Positions 22,548-34,277 of a stretch of DNA of 64,000 bases are shown in pieces. The DNA is taken from positions 434,001 to 498,000 of the forward strand of contig JBBHKE010003059.1 of the NCBI GenBank assembly GCA_037447655.1, written 5' to 3'. Position 1 is the stretch's first letter. Each line of letters begins with the position of its first letter. The position numbers and the translations under genes were made by a program. This DNA comes from Zygnema cylindricum. Its lineage: Eukaryota; Streptophyta; Zygnematophyceae; Zygnematales; Zygnemataceae. The notes below the pieces were generated by a model. The model did not search any database. It was not told the DNA's origin and saw nothing but the letters and a program-made list of their open reading frames with translations.

Positions 22548-22613
22548 CACCGCGAATCGTTATTAGTAATTAATACGATATATATTAATATAAATTAATT
22601 ACGATTCGCGGTG
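22548..22613. mobile_element. TA-target MITE, 66 bp
   Basis: CACCGCGAATCGTTATTAGT ... CGATTCGCGGTG with AT-rich centre, flanked by TA (22546-22547 and 22614-22615). Confidence 0.8.
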
Positions 22614-22643
22614 TACAGTACAAGCATCCCCCATACAAGTGTG

Positions 22644-22703
22644 GGACCTTCGGCACCTCGCGAGGACCTTCGGCACCTCGCGCGGACCTTCGGCACCTCT
22701 TGG
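22644..22703. repeat. 20-bp tandem repeat, three copies
   Basis: GGACCTTCGGCACCTCGCGA and variants at 22644, 22664 and 22684. A related CGCCTTCGGCACCCC occurs near 22820. Confidence 0.9.
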
Positions 22704-22867
22704 GAACGGGTATGTGATGTAGGGTTTTGTGTTTAGGGTTGTTTTTTAAATAAAAAAAAATAAAAAAATACATAAAATAAACCCTAAACATACGGTCGCG
22801 AGGAGAATACGGGCGACGTAGACGCCTTCGGCACCCCTGCAGGGCCAAAAAGTTGCAAGATTCAGTA

Positions 22868-23429
22868 CACCATGAATCGTTATTAGCGTATTGAACGCTA
22901 ATTTGGTTCCTCAAAATTTTGTCCAAATTCTTAAATAGCATAAATTATTCTGATTTTTCCTTTACGCCATTTAGAGTTTTTTTCCGATTAGCGAAAAAAA
23001 CGAAAGTACATTGCGATTTCAATAGTGTGGTGTACAGTCTAAGTCAAACCGTACAAAAATGTACCTTTTTAAGTGGAAAAGTACAAAAAATGATTTAACA
23101 TAACCGAGCACGCATGTGAATGTGCGCTCTAAAAAAGGAATGAAATCGGGTTGTCAAAAATTACGTTCGCACATATACGTCCGACAACCACGTGGTCGAC
23201 AATGTGAACGTACGATTTGTGTACGATTTGTAAGATTTTGTACGGATACCTATATTAGTGTAAGTATGTTTGCAACGGGTATTTAATTTTTTGAAAAATC
23301 CAAATTAGTATTAGCAAAAAATTAGAATGTATATTTTTTTTGAAAATTTCCAAATTCCCAATTAGCGTCAATAACTGTAATTATTCTTATAGGCAAATTT
23401 TACTTGTACGCTGATAACAATTCACGGTG
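22868..23429. mobile_element. Probable degenerate TA-target MITE end pair
   Basis: Left end CACCATGAATCGTTATTAGC at 22868 preceded by TA; a right end (GCTGATAACAATTCACGGTG) is found at 23410-23429 but is not followed by TA. The interior differs from the 199-bp copies. It could be two fragments rather than one element. Confidence 0.4.
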
Positions 23430-24329
23430 ATCTGTATTTTAGCACACTTCCGTACGGACAATGTAGGTACTTCTACTGTACTGTCACACTAAATATGTCC
23501 TACAATCTATGCCTTAGGACATACATAAATATAACAAGGGAATTGCTAATCGCAGAGACGATTTTTGCTGCGCGTAGGTAGTTGTCATAAATTGCATATT
23601 TGAAGTACAGTTTCGTACAAGCTACGTACCTTTAAGTTCATATTTGACGGTCAATCCGTCGAACAACTTTGACTGGCAAAATATTGTAACGGCAGTTAAA
23701 AAACTGTCGCGCTTGCGAACGTCGACCGTCATTAAAAAAAAAACAATTCACACGGCCAGCGCAGGTTTACCATAAACAAACTGAAGCAGCCACAAAAATA
23801 AAACGGTTGCGAAGAGGTATTACTTACTTCACATGAGCTCCACTATGAAAGCACACAGCCACAGACCGACAATGTGAATCAATGTGAAGTACTTATTCAA
23901 TGTAAGAATGTTCATTCGTAAATATTGTGGCTTCATTTGGTCACGCATGACGAGGCGTCATTTTAGTTTCATTGATATTTATACGCAAGTACGCTTTTAT
24001 ATTTTGTAAGAAGTTTATTTTGTTTCGTGCGAGTTTATACATGTCGTACGTCGTCCTTTAAATTGTGTCCAAGTTCAGCGTAACAGTTCGCGAATAGATT
24101 CCATTTTTTCGGCTAAGGGTGAACCTCCATAAGGTGAAAAATGGGGTTGTTTACCGAAAAAATTGCATTTCCGTACAAATCCAGCTCATTGCCGTACAAA
24201 GCCGTACTATTTTTTTTTGTTTGTTTTTAAACATGATTACTGGAGATTCGTCAAGATTCTCCAAACTTTTGGGCGATAACATCGACCATCCGATTATGAG
24301 TTTTCGAAGCAAAAGGTCACTTCGTCTGG

Positions 24330-24369
24330 TAAATGGCTAATGTCTTCAAAGAGGACACTAGCCATTTAT
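24330..24369. repeat. Hairpin, 15-bp arms
   Basis: TAAATGGCTAATGTC pairs with GACACTAGCCATTTA with one mismatch and a short loop, inside the MULE-like element. Just downstream (24415-24470) lies a three-copy repeat of about 21-24 bp around CGCGCCTTC.GACA.ATGCC. Confidence 0.75.
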
Positions 24370-24770
24370 CGGACGTGTAAAACATTTACGCGTGAAAATG
24401 TCACGTACAAGCCACGCGCCTTCAGACACATGCCTCGCGCCTTCGGACATATGCCATGCACCTTCGAACAGGCGGGAATCAGATCCAACGAAAACTGCCA
24501 CAAAAAGTTTGTTGGAAGAATGTGCCGTGACGCCTTCACCACCATCCATCATCATCCGGAATTTGTTGCGCCTGCTTTCTTCAAATACCCGATTTGGTTT
24601 TGATACAACAACAAAACAAGAACGTACAAACTGTACATTCTCGTAATTTTGTTTTGCGGCCGGTTGTATGGATAGTTTAGACATTTTGCTTTTGGAATCT
24701 TTGACGATGCTCGCCGTCAGAACACGAATCTTAGTGCATGCAATCGAATGAAAGCACGTACGCAATAGAT

Positions 24771-25075
24771 CATAGTTCAAAAGTAGGTGAATGTAGGCGT
24801 ATACAATATGCCTATTGTATGCAAAACATACAATATGACCTTAAGACCCATATTATATTCGGACCTATTCTGACTAATTAAAACACTCAGACCAAAAATT
24901 GGACTAATTAAAATAATCAGACCAAATTTTTTGACTTACACTGTTAGATTCAGACGATTAGACGGTCGTTGATCAATGTAGCAATCTAAGAAGATCAGAT
25001 GAAAAGCCCATAACACAACTTACGATAAAGGCGCCTACCAAAGGATACCACAAAAACGCCTACTTTTGAACTATG
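24771..25075. mobile_element. hAT-type MITE, copy 3
   Basis: 305 bp, CATAGTTCAAAAGTAGG ... CCTACTTTTGAACTATG, flanked by perfect 8-bp TSD CAATAGAT (24763-24770 and 25076-25083). Orientation is opposite to copy 1 by interior motifs. Confidence 0.93.
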
Positions 25076-25425
25076 CAATAGATTCCTTGCTGACACGACT
25101 TGATGGAGAAGTGAATGGAATATGACTGCCAGTAAACGTATTTGTAATATTACTGACGGCGCCTGATGGAGAAGTGGCCTAAGTTAAATGTCGGTGTGTG
25201 CTTTCACAGTGGACCTTACGTGAAGTGAGTAACTATAGAACTTGCGCGCAACCATTTTATTTTATTTGTTTTGTTTTTTCGACGTTCGCAAGCGCGACAG
25301 TTTTTTAACCGCCGTTACAATATTTCGCCAGTCAAAGTTGTTCTACGGAATGACCGTGAAATCTGAACTTAAAGGTACGTAACTTGTACGAAACTGTACT
25401 TCAAATGTACAATTTTTGACAACTA

Positions 25426-25624
25426 CAGCGTGAATCGTTATTAGCCTAATGTACATTATATCGGCACCCCAAAATTTTGACATTGATACCTTAAATATAA
25501 TAAATTACACTATTTAAGGACGTGGACCATAATCTGCCACGTCTCATGGCGCTAAATTAGAATGAATGACGCTAATTTTTTCTTTACACTAATAATTTTT
25601 ATACGCTAATAACGTTTCAAGGTG
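25426..25624. mobile_element. TA-target MITE, 199 bp, with empty site in the partner TIR
   Basis: CAGCGTGAATCGTTATTAGC ... AACGTTTCAAGGTG flanked by TA. Same length as, and inverted relative to, the copy in the gypsy element (52538-52736); shared interior includes GACGTGGCAGATTATGGTCC (antisense). The opposite arm of the MULE-like element (around 23577-23586) shows the uninterrupted target with a single TA. Confidence 0.93.
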
Positions 25625-26375
25625 TACCTGTGCGCAACAAAAATTGTCTCTGTGATTAGCAATTCCCATATTACAATCTTCAAGTCCGCTTACAAGTACA
25701 GTAATGTACTGTAGCAATTCAGTACAGTACAATAATGCAGGTACAGTACAGTAACGCAGCACTAACAGGTACAAGTTCTTGTTCAACAAAATCCAATTCC
25801 CAGATCTGAACGACAAATGTCGAATTGCTGTGATTTGCATTATTGGAATCAATGTCAATTTTGCGCTGGTTCGTAATTAGTGTGCATAAGAGTGGGGCTA
25901 CACCGGGAGGTCTTTGCAATTGTACGGCCATCAGTATTTATGTTATACAAAGGACTAGACTCGGTTACATCGTGTAATGTGTGTAAAGCTACGTGTCTTG
26001 ATGAGTGGTGCCACGTAAGTCAAATTTAGATATTGAAAATCTTAATGATTTTTTTTATCAACGTATTTCAATGTGAAATCTATACTTTGGTACTATATCA
26101 TTACACGAAATATGCGTAGTAGGTTATTGTACCACAGAAATCCATTTTATTCGCAGTTGCTCTATCGATTTTAGCGCCCGCTTTACATCTTTGTCATAAC
26201 TCGAAGCGCGTGAAACCACAAAGTTTAACGGGAGACAAAGGAAGAGTGACGTCATATCTTCGGGCAAAGATTTTTTGATGGATTTTGGTGGATGACACCG
26301 ACACCCAGATCCGATGCTCGATAGATTTGCCGCGTCATCGTGGTACAGTCAGGGCAGCGTCATAGTTGTACTGTA

Positions 26376-27375
26376 CACCGTGTATCGCTATTAGTGTTAA
26401 TAATTTTTCCGCCACTTAAAACATCTTCTCCGTACACACATGTCGGATTGTGGATTTGACGGTGCGATTGAAAGGTAAAATCTTAGCTTCTAATCGGTGG
26501 TCTCAAATTGAAAATCGGAGAAGTGTGTGCAAAGAAAAGATGTTTTAAGTGGCGGAAAATTATTAACACTAAGGCTGCGGCCCCATGTAGTTGTAACTTA
26601 GCGTACTTACTTTGTATTTTAGCGCGGATCCGGCGGACCCGGATTTCAAGTGTCTCTATGTGTTCATTCGAAATTATTACTTAAGTTTGTGACAATTGTA
26701 TACGTCGACAACGCCCGTGACGGCTGTCACCGTGTACAATTTGTGATGACGCACCATATTTTTTTGAAACTTTTTGAAGCGTCGCAAGACACATCGTAAT
26801 TTTTGAAACGATTTGCGGATTTGGTATGTCGCATGTCTTTGCGAGACATCGTTGACGTACAGCCTTGCACCCGTGGCTGTGCAAAATGCCTTGGCGTAAA
26901 CCTCTCCCGTCCGGCCGCCATTACTTCGCAGATTTTTCACGTTCGCAGACTTTTCAACTTTGCGTGAAATGACACTACAGCGTCGAGACCCCTGCAAAAA
27001 AAAAACCGTACAACATGCAAGCCGACAAAAACAAACAAACCCTGTACTTTTTTTCGTCGTCAAAACTTCTAAAATCTTTTCACACGTGGAAATATATTTT
27101 CAGATTGGTGTAGACGGATTTGCTTAGCTTAAAACACAGTGCCGATGTGTTTTATGATAAGCTTGAAAATGACGTGACAGTGGGTCGAAAAACCGCAAGA
27201 CGACAAAATTTCGTACATCCTAAGTTCAAGAATGACGCAAATTGTACTTTACAAATTTGCGATTTCTTCGTACGGTCGCAACTTAGGCAGTACGGCGCTA
27301 AGTTATAAAGGAAAACGACAGAAAAAAACCCGAACTTAGCCACATGGGGCCGCAGCCTAATAGCGATACACAGTG
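26376..27375. mobile_element. TA-target MITE split by a Harbinger-like element
   Basis: Left CACCGTGTATCGCTATTAGT with extended inverted interior (GCCACTTAAAACATCTT against AAGATGTTTTAAGTGGC), right TAATAGCGATACACAGTG. The two halves are separated by 26573-27357. The left end is next to TA (26374-26375); the right flank is TG, one mutation away. Confidence 0.85.
26573..27357. mobile_element. PIF/Harbinger-like element nested in a MITE
   Basis: 785 bp with perfect 16-bp TIRs GGCTGCGGCCCCATGT and subterminal AACTTAGC repeats, flanked by TAA (26570-26572 and 27358-27360). The inverted symmetry of the outer MITE predicts AACACTAATAGCG with one TAA, proving the 3-bp duplication. A TWA target is diagnostic of PIF/Harbinger. 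A 128-codon minus frame (27063-26677) has no recognised domain, so it is treated as non-autonomous. Confidence 0.85.
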
Positions 27376-27706
27376 TGCTGTACAGTATTTCACCGACGCT
27401 CAAAGTTACACCTCAACATATTTGGCGGCACATGCCACATAGACAACCATATTGTAGCCGCGTCATAGTGGTCCTGCGCCGACAATCAAATTCACACACG
27501 TGACAGATTCGCTACGTCATGGTGGTTTCACGCAATCTCTAATCGAATGATTCCAGCCGTCCGATGGTAACAATCCGTTGGCGATTCTGTCATTAACCAA
27601 ACGTGGTCCTTTTGAAGAATCTGTAAATCCACGGTTAACGCCCAGTCGGATTAAGATTCGGCGCCAAGTGTCACCGTCCAACTATTATGTCCTGCTGCTC
27701 CTGAAC

Positions 27707-28212
27707 CATAATTCAAAAGTAGGCGTTTTTATGGTAGGCCTTTGGTAGGCGTACAAAACTTGGCACAAAACTCGCGTAGAGTAAGCATTCTGTTGTGTGT
27801 GCGTTTGTGCACACTTTTGTACAAACGTACGAACCTGACGTATGATCATAGTACAGTTCACCGCCGCTGGACGAAATTTCAGCGAACTGACACAACTTAG
27901 GATGAGTTGTGTTATGGGCTTTTCATGTGATCTTCTTACATCGCTACTTTGATCAGCGACCGTCCGATCGTCCGAATCTGATGGTTTAAATAAAAAATAC
28001 CTCAAAACTCACAGATTTTACTTTTTTAGTCCGAATGTTTTTTAAAATTTCGACATCATGTTTAATTCTCAATCGATCGATGTGCAACTCAACCCTGATA
28101 CTATTTTTTTTCATTTTGCGACCAATACAATATGGGTCTTAAGGTCATATTGTATGTTTTACATACAATAGGCATATTGAATGGGCCTACTTTCACCTAC
28201 TTTTGAACTATG
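27707..28212. mobile_element. hAT-type MITE, copy 4 (506 bp)
   Basis: CATAATTCAAAAGTAGG ... CCTACTTTTGAACTATG, flanked by perfect 8-bp TSD TCCTGAAC (27699-27706 and 28213-28220). It is longer than the other copies because of extra sequence at about 27770-27900 and 28010-28120; the latter segment is shared with 63370-63510. Confidence 0.93.
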
Positions 28213-28935
28213 TCCTGAACAATACCGGTTCCGTGTGGTGTACACATATGCACGATTCACATTAGACATGGATGATGAATTGCAGGATTCACACTAAAAA
28301 CGGATGGTGAATGAGATGACGAAATGAATGCTCCCATACCATACATTTCTTATAAAAAAAAAAAACAGAGGCGCCAAACACCTCGACTGATCAGTTGTCA
28401 ACCATTTTGGAGCTTAGCGATAGACAAAATATACTTTTTGGAGCGTAGCGGCGGACAAAACATATGGTCAAGTGCTTCAAAATTTGACAACTGTGGTAAG
28501 TCATCTTCTTTTTCGGAAATCCTTTTCGGAATGCATAATTCCGACTTTGAAGAAAAATGAAGTCGTATCCCGAATGAATGATCCAAACTGTAACTATTTT
28601 TTTTTAAATGATGACCCATTACCAAATAACCAATCAAAATCATCTAAAACTAAATGCAAAAACATTTCAGCTATTATTTTTTTTAAACTTTGACGAAACG
28701 ACCTCCCCCTTTCTTACCTCCTCCAGGTGAAACAAACTTTCCTCACCCACCTCCAAACTCTTAGTTTTTGGCGATATTGAAGGATATCGAAGTGGACGAT
28801 CTTATGCGATTCTGATCACATCGTGGAGTCATCACGGCCTGTACAGAATTCTGTTACGAAAAGTACGGACGGCCGCTAGACTAGATTTTATATCCCTGCA
28901 CTTAGATTAGTGTGCGATGTGTGTTTAGCAGTGGA
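28213..28935. other. No gene seen
   Basis: Flank between the last hAT MITE and the minus-strand copia. The TGGAA at 28931-28935 is the target duplication of that copia; sequence continues at 35282 on the other side. No supported ORF. Confidence 0.5.
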
Positions 28936-29933
28936 ATGCAATTCTGTATGCTCTATTGGACTACAGAATTCTGGAAGCCTCTAGATAGTTATTAACTAAC
29001 CCACTTTCAATGGCAACCCCTGCTACCCAAGCACACAAGTAAACAATCTGACTGGACCCCTGTGCAGCTTTGACACCCCTGAGTCCGTAGGAAAAAGAAT
29101 CTATGAAAACGCCCAACCAGGCCATATGTTATGAGGCAGTAAAAATGCCAATTTGTACAAACTCTCAAAGGGAGAGGTGACAACCTACCAAAAATTTCTA
29201 AGTCTTGATTCCCTCTAATAACTTCTATCTACTCAAGTACGGACCAATCAGATTACTGTACCGTACCAAAAAGTACTACTGCCGGTGTACCTTTTGTACG
29301 GCCTATGTACGACAAGGCTATTAAGTGGACACGTGTCCGCTTTTCACTCGTCCGTACGTTCCTTGGAATTCCCACGACCGAATGTCATCCTTCCACGTGG
29401 CTCCATGTCATGCCACGTCACAAAACGCCAAAGTAACCTTTCCAAGATTTTGGTGAGGACATATGCCGTTGGATAAGAACCGATTTTAAATATCGTCTGT
29501 CGAAATAAATGTCAGATTCATTTGTTTTGTGCGCGATCTAGTTCACACCGAATCTTACCCTGTTCTATGATTTTACATTTATATTTCCGTTAATCGGTTT
29601 AGGGGACGTAACATACTTTAAATATAAATCACACCCTATGTATTTTAGCGAACATCTACGACAGACTGGTTAGAGCGGACAGCTACGCCACGCTCTACCG
29701 GTCGGGGGTTCGAGTCCTCCTGACTCAACTTTTTGTAGAGAGTGACTTAAGGTTACTCTTTAACCTTGTCTATGGAGCTGAGGCAGCCATGGCTCTATCA
29801 CTCTCTCTCTCCTTCAGTGACTACAAGACGTATGGGGGTAAGAGAGAAGAGATGAAGACAAGCTGCCTGCATGTTTCTTTTTCCGCTAATAAATTAAGAC
29901 CCCGAAAATACCCTAGAACTATTTATTTCAACA
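28936..29933 (-). repeat. 3' LTR of minus-strand copia
   Basis: 998 bp; contains the tRNA-like A/B-box segment on the + strand (A-like 29664-29676, B box 29707-29717). Confidence 0.92.
29655..29737 (+). other. tRNA-like sequence in 3' LTR
   Basis: GACTGGTTAGAGC then GGTTCGAGTCC, followed by TTTTTG. Conserved in three LTRs of the family. Confidence 0.6.
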
Positions 29934-30026
29934 CTCCCCTTATTTTCTAGTCTAATTTTAATTTTTCTCTCAATCCTCATTTTTCCCGACAATATTTTAA
30001 TTTAGGAGAGGGCACAGGTTTGGTCA

Positions 30027-33000
30027 TCATGTCAGCCACCATTTCTTCATCAAGTCTATACACAAGATATAAATTTTATTTTCAACTTTTTCTCTCACGA
30101 AGCTTAATCTTCTATCCATATATTTTGCTTTGAAATGGTGTTTTGGATTGGCTGCAATTGCAATTGGAGCTTGATTATTGCAAAAGACTTCATGCACTCC
30201 CTCCTTCATATATCCTAGTTCTTGCAACAATGATTTCACCCACATTTGTTCTTTTACAGCAAAACAAGACGCCATATACTTAACCTCCATAGTAGACTGA
30301 GCAACCACCTTTTGTTGCTTACTTCTCCAACAGTTAGCACCTTCCCCCACATACAAAACATATCCAGAAGTGCATCTTCTCATAGGTGCATCCCCATAAA
30401 TGGCATCAGTCCAAGTGGTGATATCAGTATGCTCCCCTCCCAAATGCAATCATAATTCTCTGGTTCCAACCAGATATCTAATGACTCTCTTGGCTGCCTC
30501 CCTATCTCTTTTTCTAGGATCGTTAAGACTCCTACTGAGGGCTCCTAGTTCTGCCGCCATGTCCGGCCTTCTACAGTTCATAAAGTAGATTAACTTCCTA
30601 CGACCTGTCTGTAAGGAATAGACTTCATAAACTCTCTCTCCTCTGGACTCATCTGATCATCTAAAATTATCACTCCTTCTAGACTCCCATCACTTAGTTT
30701 CTTCAAGTCCATGGGAGTGGTACAACTGTTAGCTTTCTCCATTTGAAATTTCTCAAGCATATTTCCTATTGCTTCTTTATGAGTGAGTCTTATGATCCTC
30801 TTCCCCCTATCTCTTTCCATTTGAATTCCCAAAATATATCTTGGCTCCCCTAAATCTTTCATGTCAAATCTGCTTCTAAGATCTTTCTTCAACTTATTGA
30901 TCTTTTCCAAAGACTTACTCAATACCAGCAAATCATCCACATAAATTGCAATAAAGATCACACCATCCTCATCTTCAAACATATAGATAGAATGGTCAGA
31001 ACTGATCCTGATATATCCTAGACCAGTAAGAAACTCATCTAGTTTCTTATTCCACTGTCGGGGAGCCTGCTTAAGTCTATATAATGACTTTATGAGCCTA
31101 CAGACTTTGCTTTCTCCCCCACTCTCCACAAACACTTGCGGTTGCCGCATGAAGCTTTCTTCCTCTTACTCACCATTGAGGAAGGCGGTCTTAATGTCCA
31201 TCTGATGAATTTCCATGTCTTCTGCTGCTGCTAGACTTAGGAGAATCCTTAGTGATGGGAACCGAACAACTGGAGCAAATGTCTCCTCATAGTCAATCCC
31301 CTTCTTTTGGGTGAACCCCTTTGCTACCAAACGAGCCTTATATCTTTCAATGGTATTATATGGGTTCAGTTTTAGTTTAAATACCCATTTACAACCAATA
31401 GGTTTTCTATCGGGAGGATAGTGTACTAGCTCCCAAGTATTTGCTTCCATGATAGAGGCCATCTCATCATTTATGGCTCTAATCCATTTGTCTTTGTTTT
31501 GGGCTGTTCACAACCTCTAGGTATGACTGAGACTCATCAGGGTGAGATAGCTTAGTTACCTTACGAGCAACTTGTTTCTTCTGTATCCTTTTGTAACTCC
31601 TTCTTCCTCCCTCAAACTATGAGGCTGGAATAGAGGAAAGTCTCGGGTTTCTCCTTATCGTCTCATCCTCTCCCCTATCCATGGATGTCGAGTCCGGTTC
31701 CTCCACTTCTGTCTCCTCAAAGTCCATAGGAATATGTGAGGTGTCCGGTAACTCTCTTTTTTCTTGGATCTCCCTTGAATTTGCAATCACTGTCTCATTC
31801 ATGTCGTTTTTCAGGAAAAACAGAGTTCTCCTCACTTTCAGACTCAAACCTGATTCTTATGTTTTTGGTATATTTGAAGGGGTCAATTGACTTTCCTTCA
31901 TCCATAACAACTAGGTGTATGACCAAAATGATATCTTGCTTTGCCAAGTCATAGACTCTTTATCCTTTGACATCCTCATCATATCCTACGAAATATCCAG
32001 GTTTTCCCTAAGTATCAAGTTTCCAGTTTTTCTTATCCGTATCTAGACTGTAAACTTGGTTATCAAATACTTTAAGGTGAGAGATATCCGATTTCCTTCC
32101 AACCCATCTCTCATAAGGTGTCATACCTTTCACTAATGAGGTAAGGACTCTATTCTTAATATAGTTGGCACAGTTCATGGATTCTGCCCAAAATCTCTTT
32201 CCTATTTTCTTGTCAGCCAACATACTGCTTACACTATCTCCTAGAGTTTCGTTTAACCTCTTAGCTACTCCATTTTGCTCTTCATTATGTGGTACTGTTT
32301 TCTGGTGCAGAACTCCCTCATCTCTCAAGTATTCCTCAAACAGGTTAGAGGTATATTCTCTCCCGTTATCACTCCTTATTCTTTTAATGGGGGTTCCATG
32401 CAACTTCTCACTCTAAGCTTTATATTCTTTGAAGTAAGTTGGTGTTTCAGACTTGGCTTTTAGGAAGTAGACTCTAGAATATCTGGACCAGTCATCAGTA
32501 ATTGTCAACATATACCTCTTCCCTCCAACTGTGGGTTCCCTTGCTGGTCCCCAGATATGTGTGTGGATTAAATCAAGTACCTTCTCTCCTCTATATGTGG
32601 CGGCTTTAGGAAAAGGAAGTCGTGAGCCTTTCCTTCGGCACAGCCACTACAATCATCCACCATTTCATTCACACTGAACTGAATCCTTGTACTACACCAA
32701 GCTTTTTCATTTCCCTCAACCTATCAAAATGCACATGCCCCAACCGCTTATGCCAAATCATCAACTTTGGGACAACATAATAAGCATTCTTCTTTTCATT
32801 ACTCAGGTTAAGCTTAAACATTCCTTGGCTACCCATATCTGTAGTGAAGTAAACCTCATCCCCATACTTAGCTGTAAAGACTCCCTTTCTAGTGAAGGTA
32901 TCTAATTCTTTGTCATCTAAAAAAGATGTAGAGACAAGATTTTTACTCAGCTGAGGAATATAGAGCATATCTGAGAAAGTGAGTATAGAAGTCTTACTCT

Positions 33001-34240
33001 CCACTAAGACTTTTAGATCTACTGATCTCACTAGATCTGTAGTAACCACTCTCCCATCCCCATACTCTATTTCAACAGTAGGGATTTCCCTTAGCTTACT
33101 GAAGAGGTCTTTGTCACGACACATATGCATGGATGCACCTGAGTCAATGATCCATCCTTCATGTGGAGCTTCCCGAATTGCTCCAAGGGCACACTTTTGT
33201 CTCCGAGGGATCTCCTTCTCCTCTTGACTCTCGTCAAGAAGAAGCTCCCCATCCTCCTCAGAGGACTCGTCCTCGGTGTCTCTTGTCACCTTTGTGACCA
33301 AAAGTGCCTTTTTCTTCCCTCCGGAAGAACCCCCTCCATGAATCTTTTGGAGCCTCAGCTCTGACAGCTTGACACAATATGCGATGAAGTGTCCCGGCTT
33401 TTTGCAAAAATAACATAGGCCTTTTGGGGGCCTTCGTCCTCCTGGCTGAACTCTTTCTCCTTTGTATGGTTTTTTCGGATCTGGTCTCCACCTGTCCCCT
33501 CCGGCGGCTAGAGCTTGAACGCTCTATCCTCCTCTCCTGATTTCAATCGTGTTCTCCTGCACAAGTATCATGGGGACCACTGTATTCCACATCCTTGAAC
33601 TATCAGTCATTCCTTCTACCCTGTAATCTATATTCTCATACTCGTCGGGTATCTTCATGATGAGAGTGTTAACCTTCATCTTCACTGTACCTATCCATCC
33701 GACACTCTCCATCTCCATATACAAACAAGAAAGATCATTACAGTAGTCTAACATCTTTCCCCCTTTGTAAGTATAATTTCCCAACTTTTGCTCTGCCAAC
33801 TGGAGCTCTTGAATTGTACCAGCTCAATAGATCTCTATCAAACTTACCCACAACTCATCGGCCTTGTAAACGTGAAGGTGGGGAGTTGCCAAAGCTTGTG
33901 TGAGGTGTCTCAGAATGAAGTTTTTGGCAGCCATGTTGGTGTCTTCCCACATTTGAGTATCGGTCTCCACGGTCTTCACGATCGCCGCTCCGGGTGTCGT
34001 GGGAATAAGAGCAATAGGAGTAAGAGGTGTCTCCTTTTCTTTCCCTATTTCGGACACACTGCTGTCCCCATCATCTGCCTCCTTTGGTGCAGCAGATGTT
34101 GCTACAGAAAACCTTATTCCACCAAATCTCGGTGGTGTTTTATGAGGTGGACGTTTCACTTGTCCACTAACAATACCCTAGTATCGTTTTTCACACAAAG
34201 CCCCTGTCATCATGGCTTCCTAATAGATAAACCCTGATAC
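30027..34240 (-). pseudogene. gag-pol of minus-strand copia (broken)
   Basis: In element order: gag 34240-33500; zinc knuckle about 33420-33370 (read through a frameshift); protease IIDSGASMHMC (about 33150) in a 210-codon frame 33301-32669 with pre-integrase MIWHKRLGHVHFD; integrase 32403-32008 with RSDNGREY; RT 31462-30590 with MDIKTAFLNGE and IYVDDLLVLS; RNase H 30449-30027. Defects go beyond stops: the integrase motif reads EEQNGVAKR, with Lys where the catalytic Glu is expected, and RNase H has CNNQAP where CDNQ is usual. So the enzyme sites themselves are lost. Confidence 0.9.
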
Positions 34241-34262
34241 ATTGAAGATGGGCACCCTAGAG

Positions 34263-34277
34263 GGTGGGCCCATAACC
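34263..34277 (-). other. Primer-binding site of minus-strand copia
   Basis: On the + strand GGTGGGCCCATAACC is identical in sense to the anticodon arm of initiator tRNA-Met and abuts the LTR at 34278, so the element strand carries the complement GGTTATGGGCCCACC. Confidence 0.88.

Larger units (their letters stand above)
23540..25667. mobile_element. MULE-like long-TIR element with nested MITEs
   Basis: Long imperfect inverted repeats: 23540-23890 pairs with 25667-25196 (read on minus). The outer ~195 bp align almost throughout (GGGAATTGCTAATC, CAGTTTCGTACAAG, GAACAACTTTGACTGGC, ACTGTCGCGCTTGCGAACGT). Flanks are ATATAACAA (23531-23539) and ATATTACAA (25668-25676), a 9-bp duplication with one mismatch. 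Long TIRs beginning GGG and a 9-bp TSD fit Mutator-like elements. A hAT MITE (24771) and a TA-MITE (25426) are inserted inside. No transposase recognised; a 140-codon minus frame at 24780-24358 has no known match. Confidence 0.75.

Noticed and set aside
24358-24780. 140-codon minus frame as the MULE transposase
   Set aside because: No MULE catalytic or zinc-finger signature, contains a short DNA tandem repeat, and its start overlaps the end of a hAT MITE insertion.
26677-27063. 128-codon minus frame as a Harbinger transposase
   Set aside because: Too short and without DDE or Myb-like motifs; three overlapping frames here are equally open.
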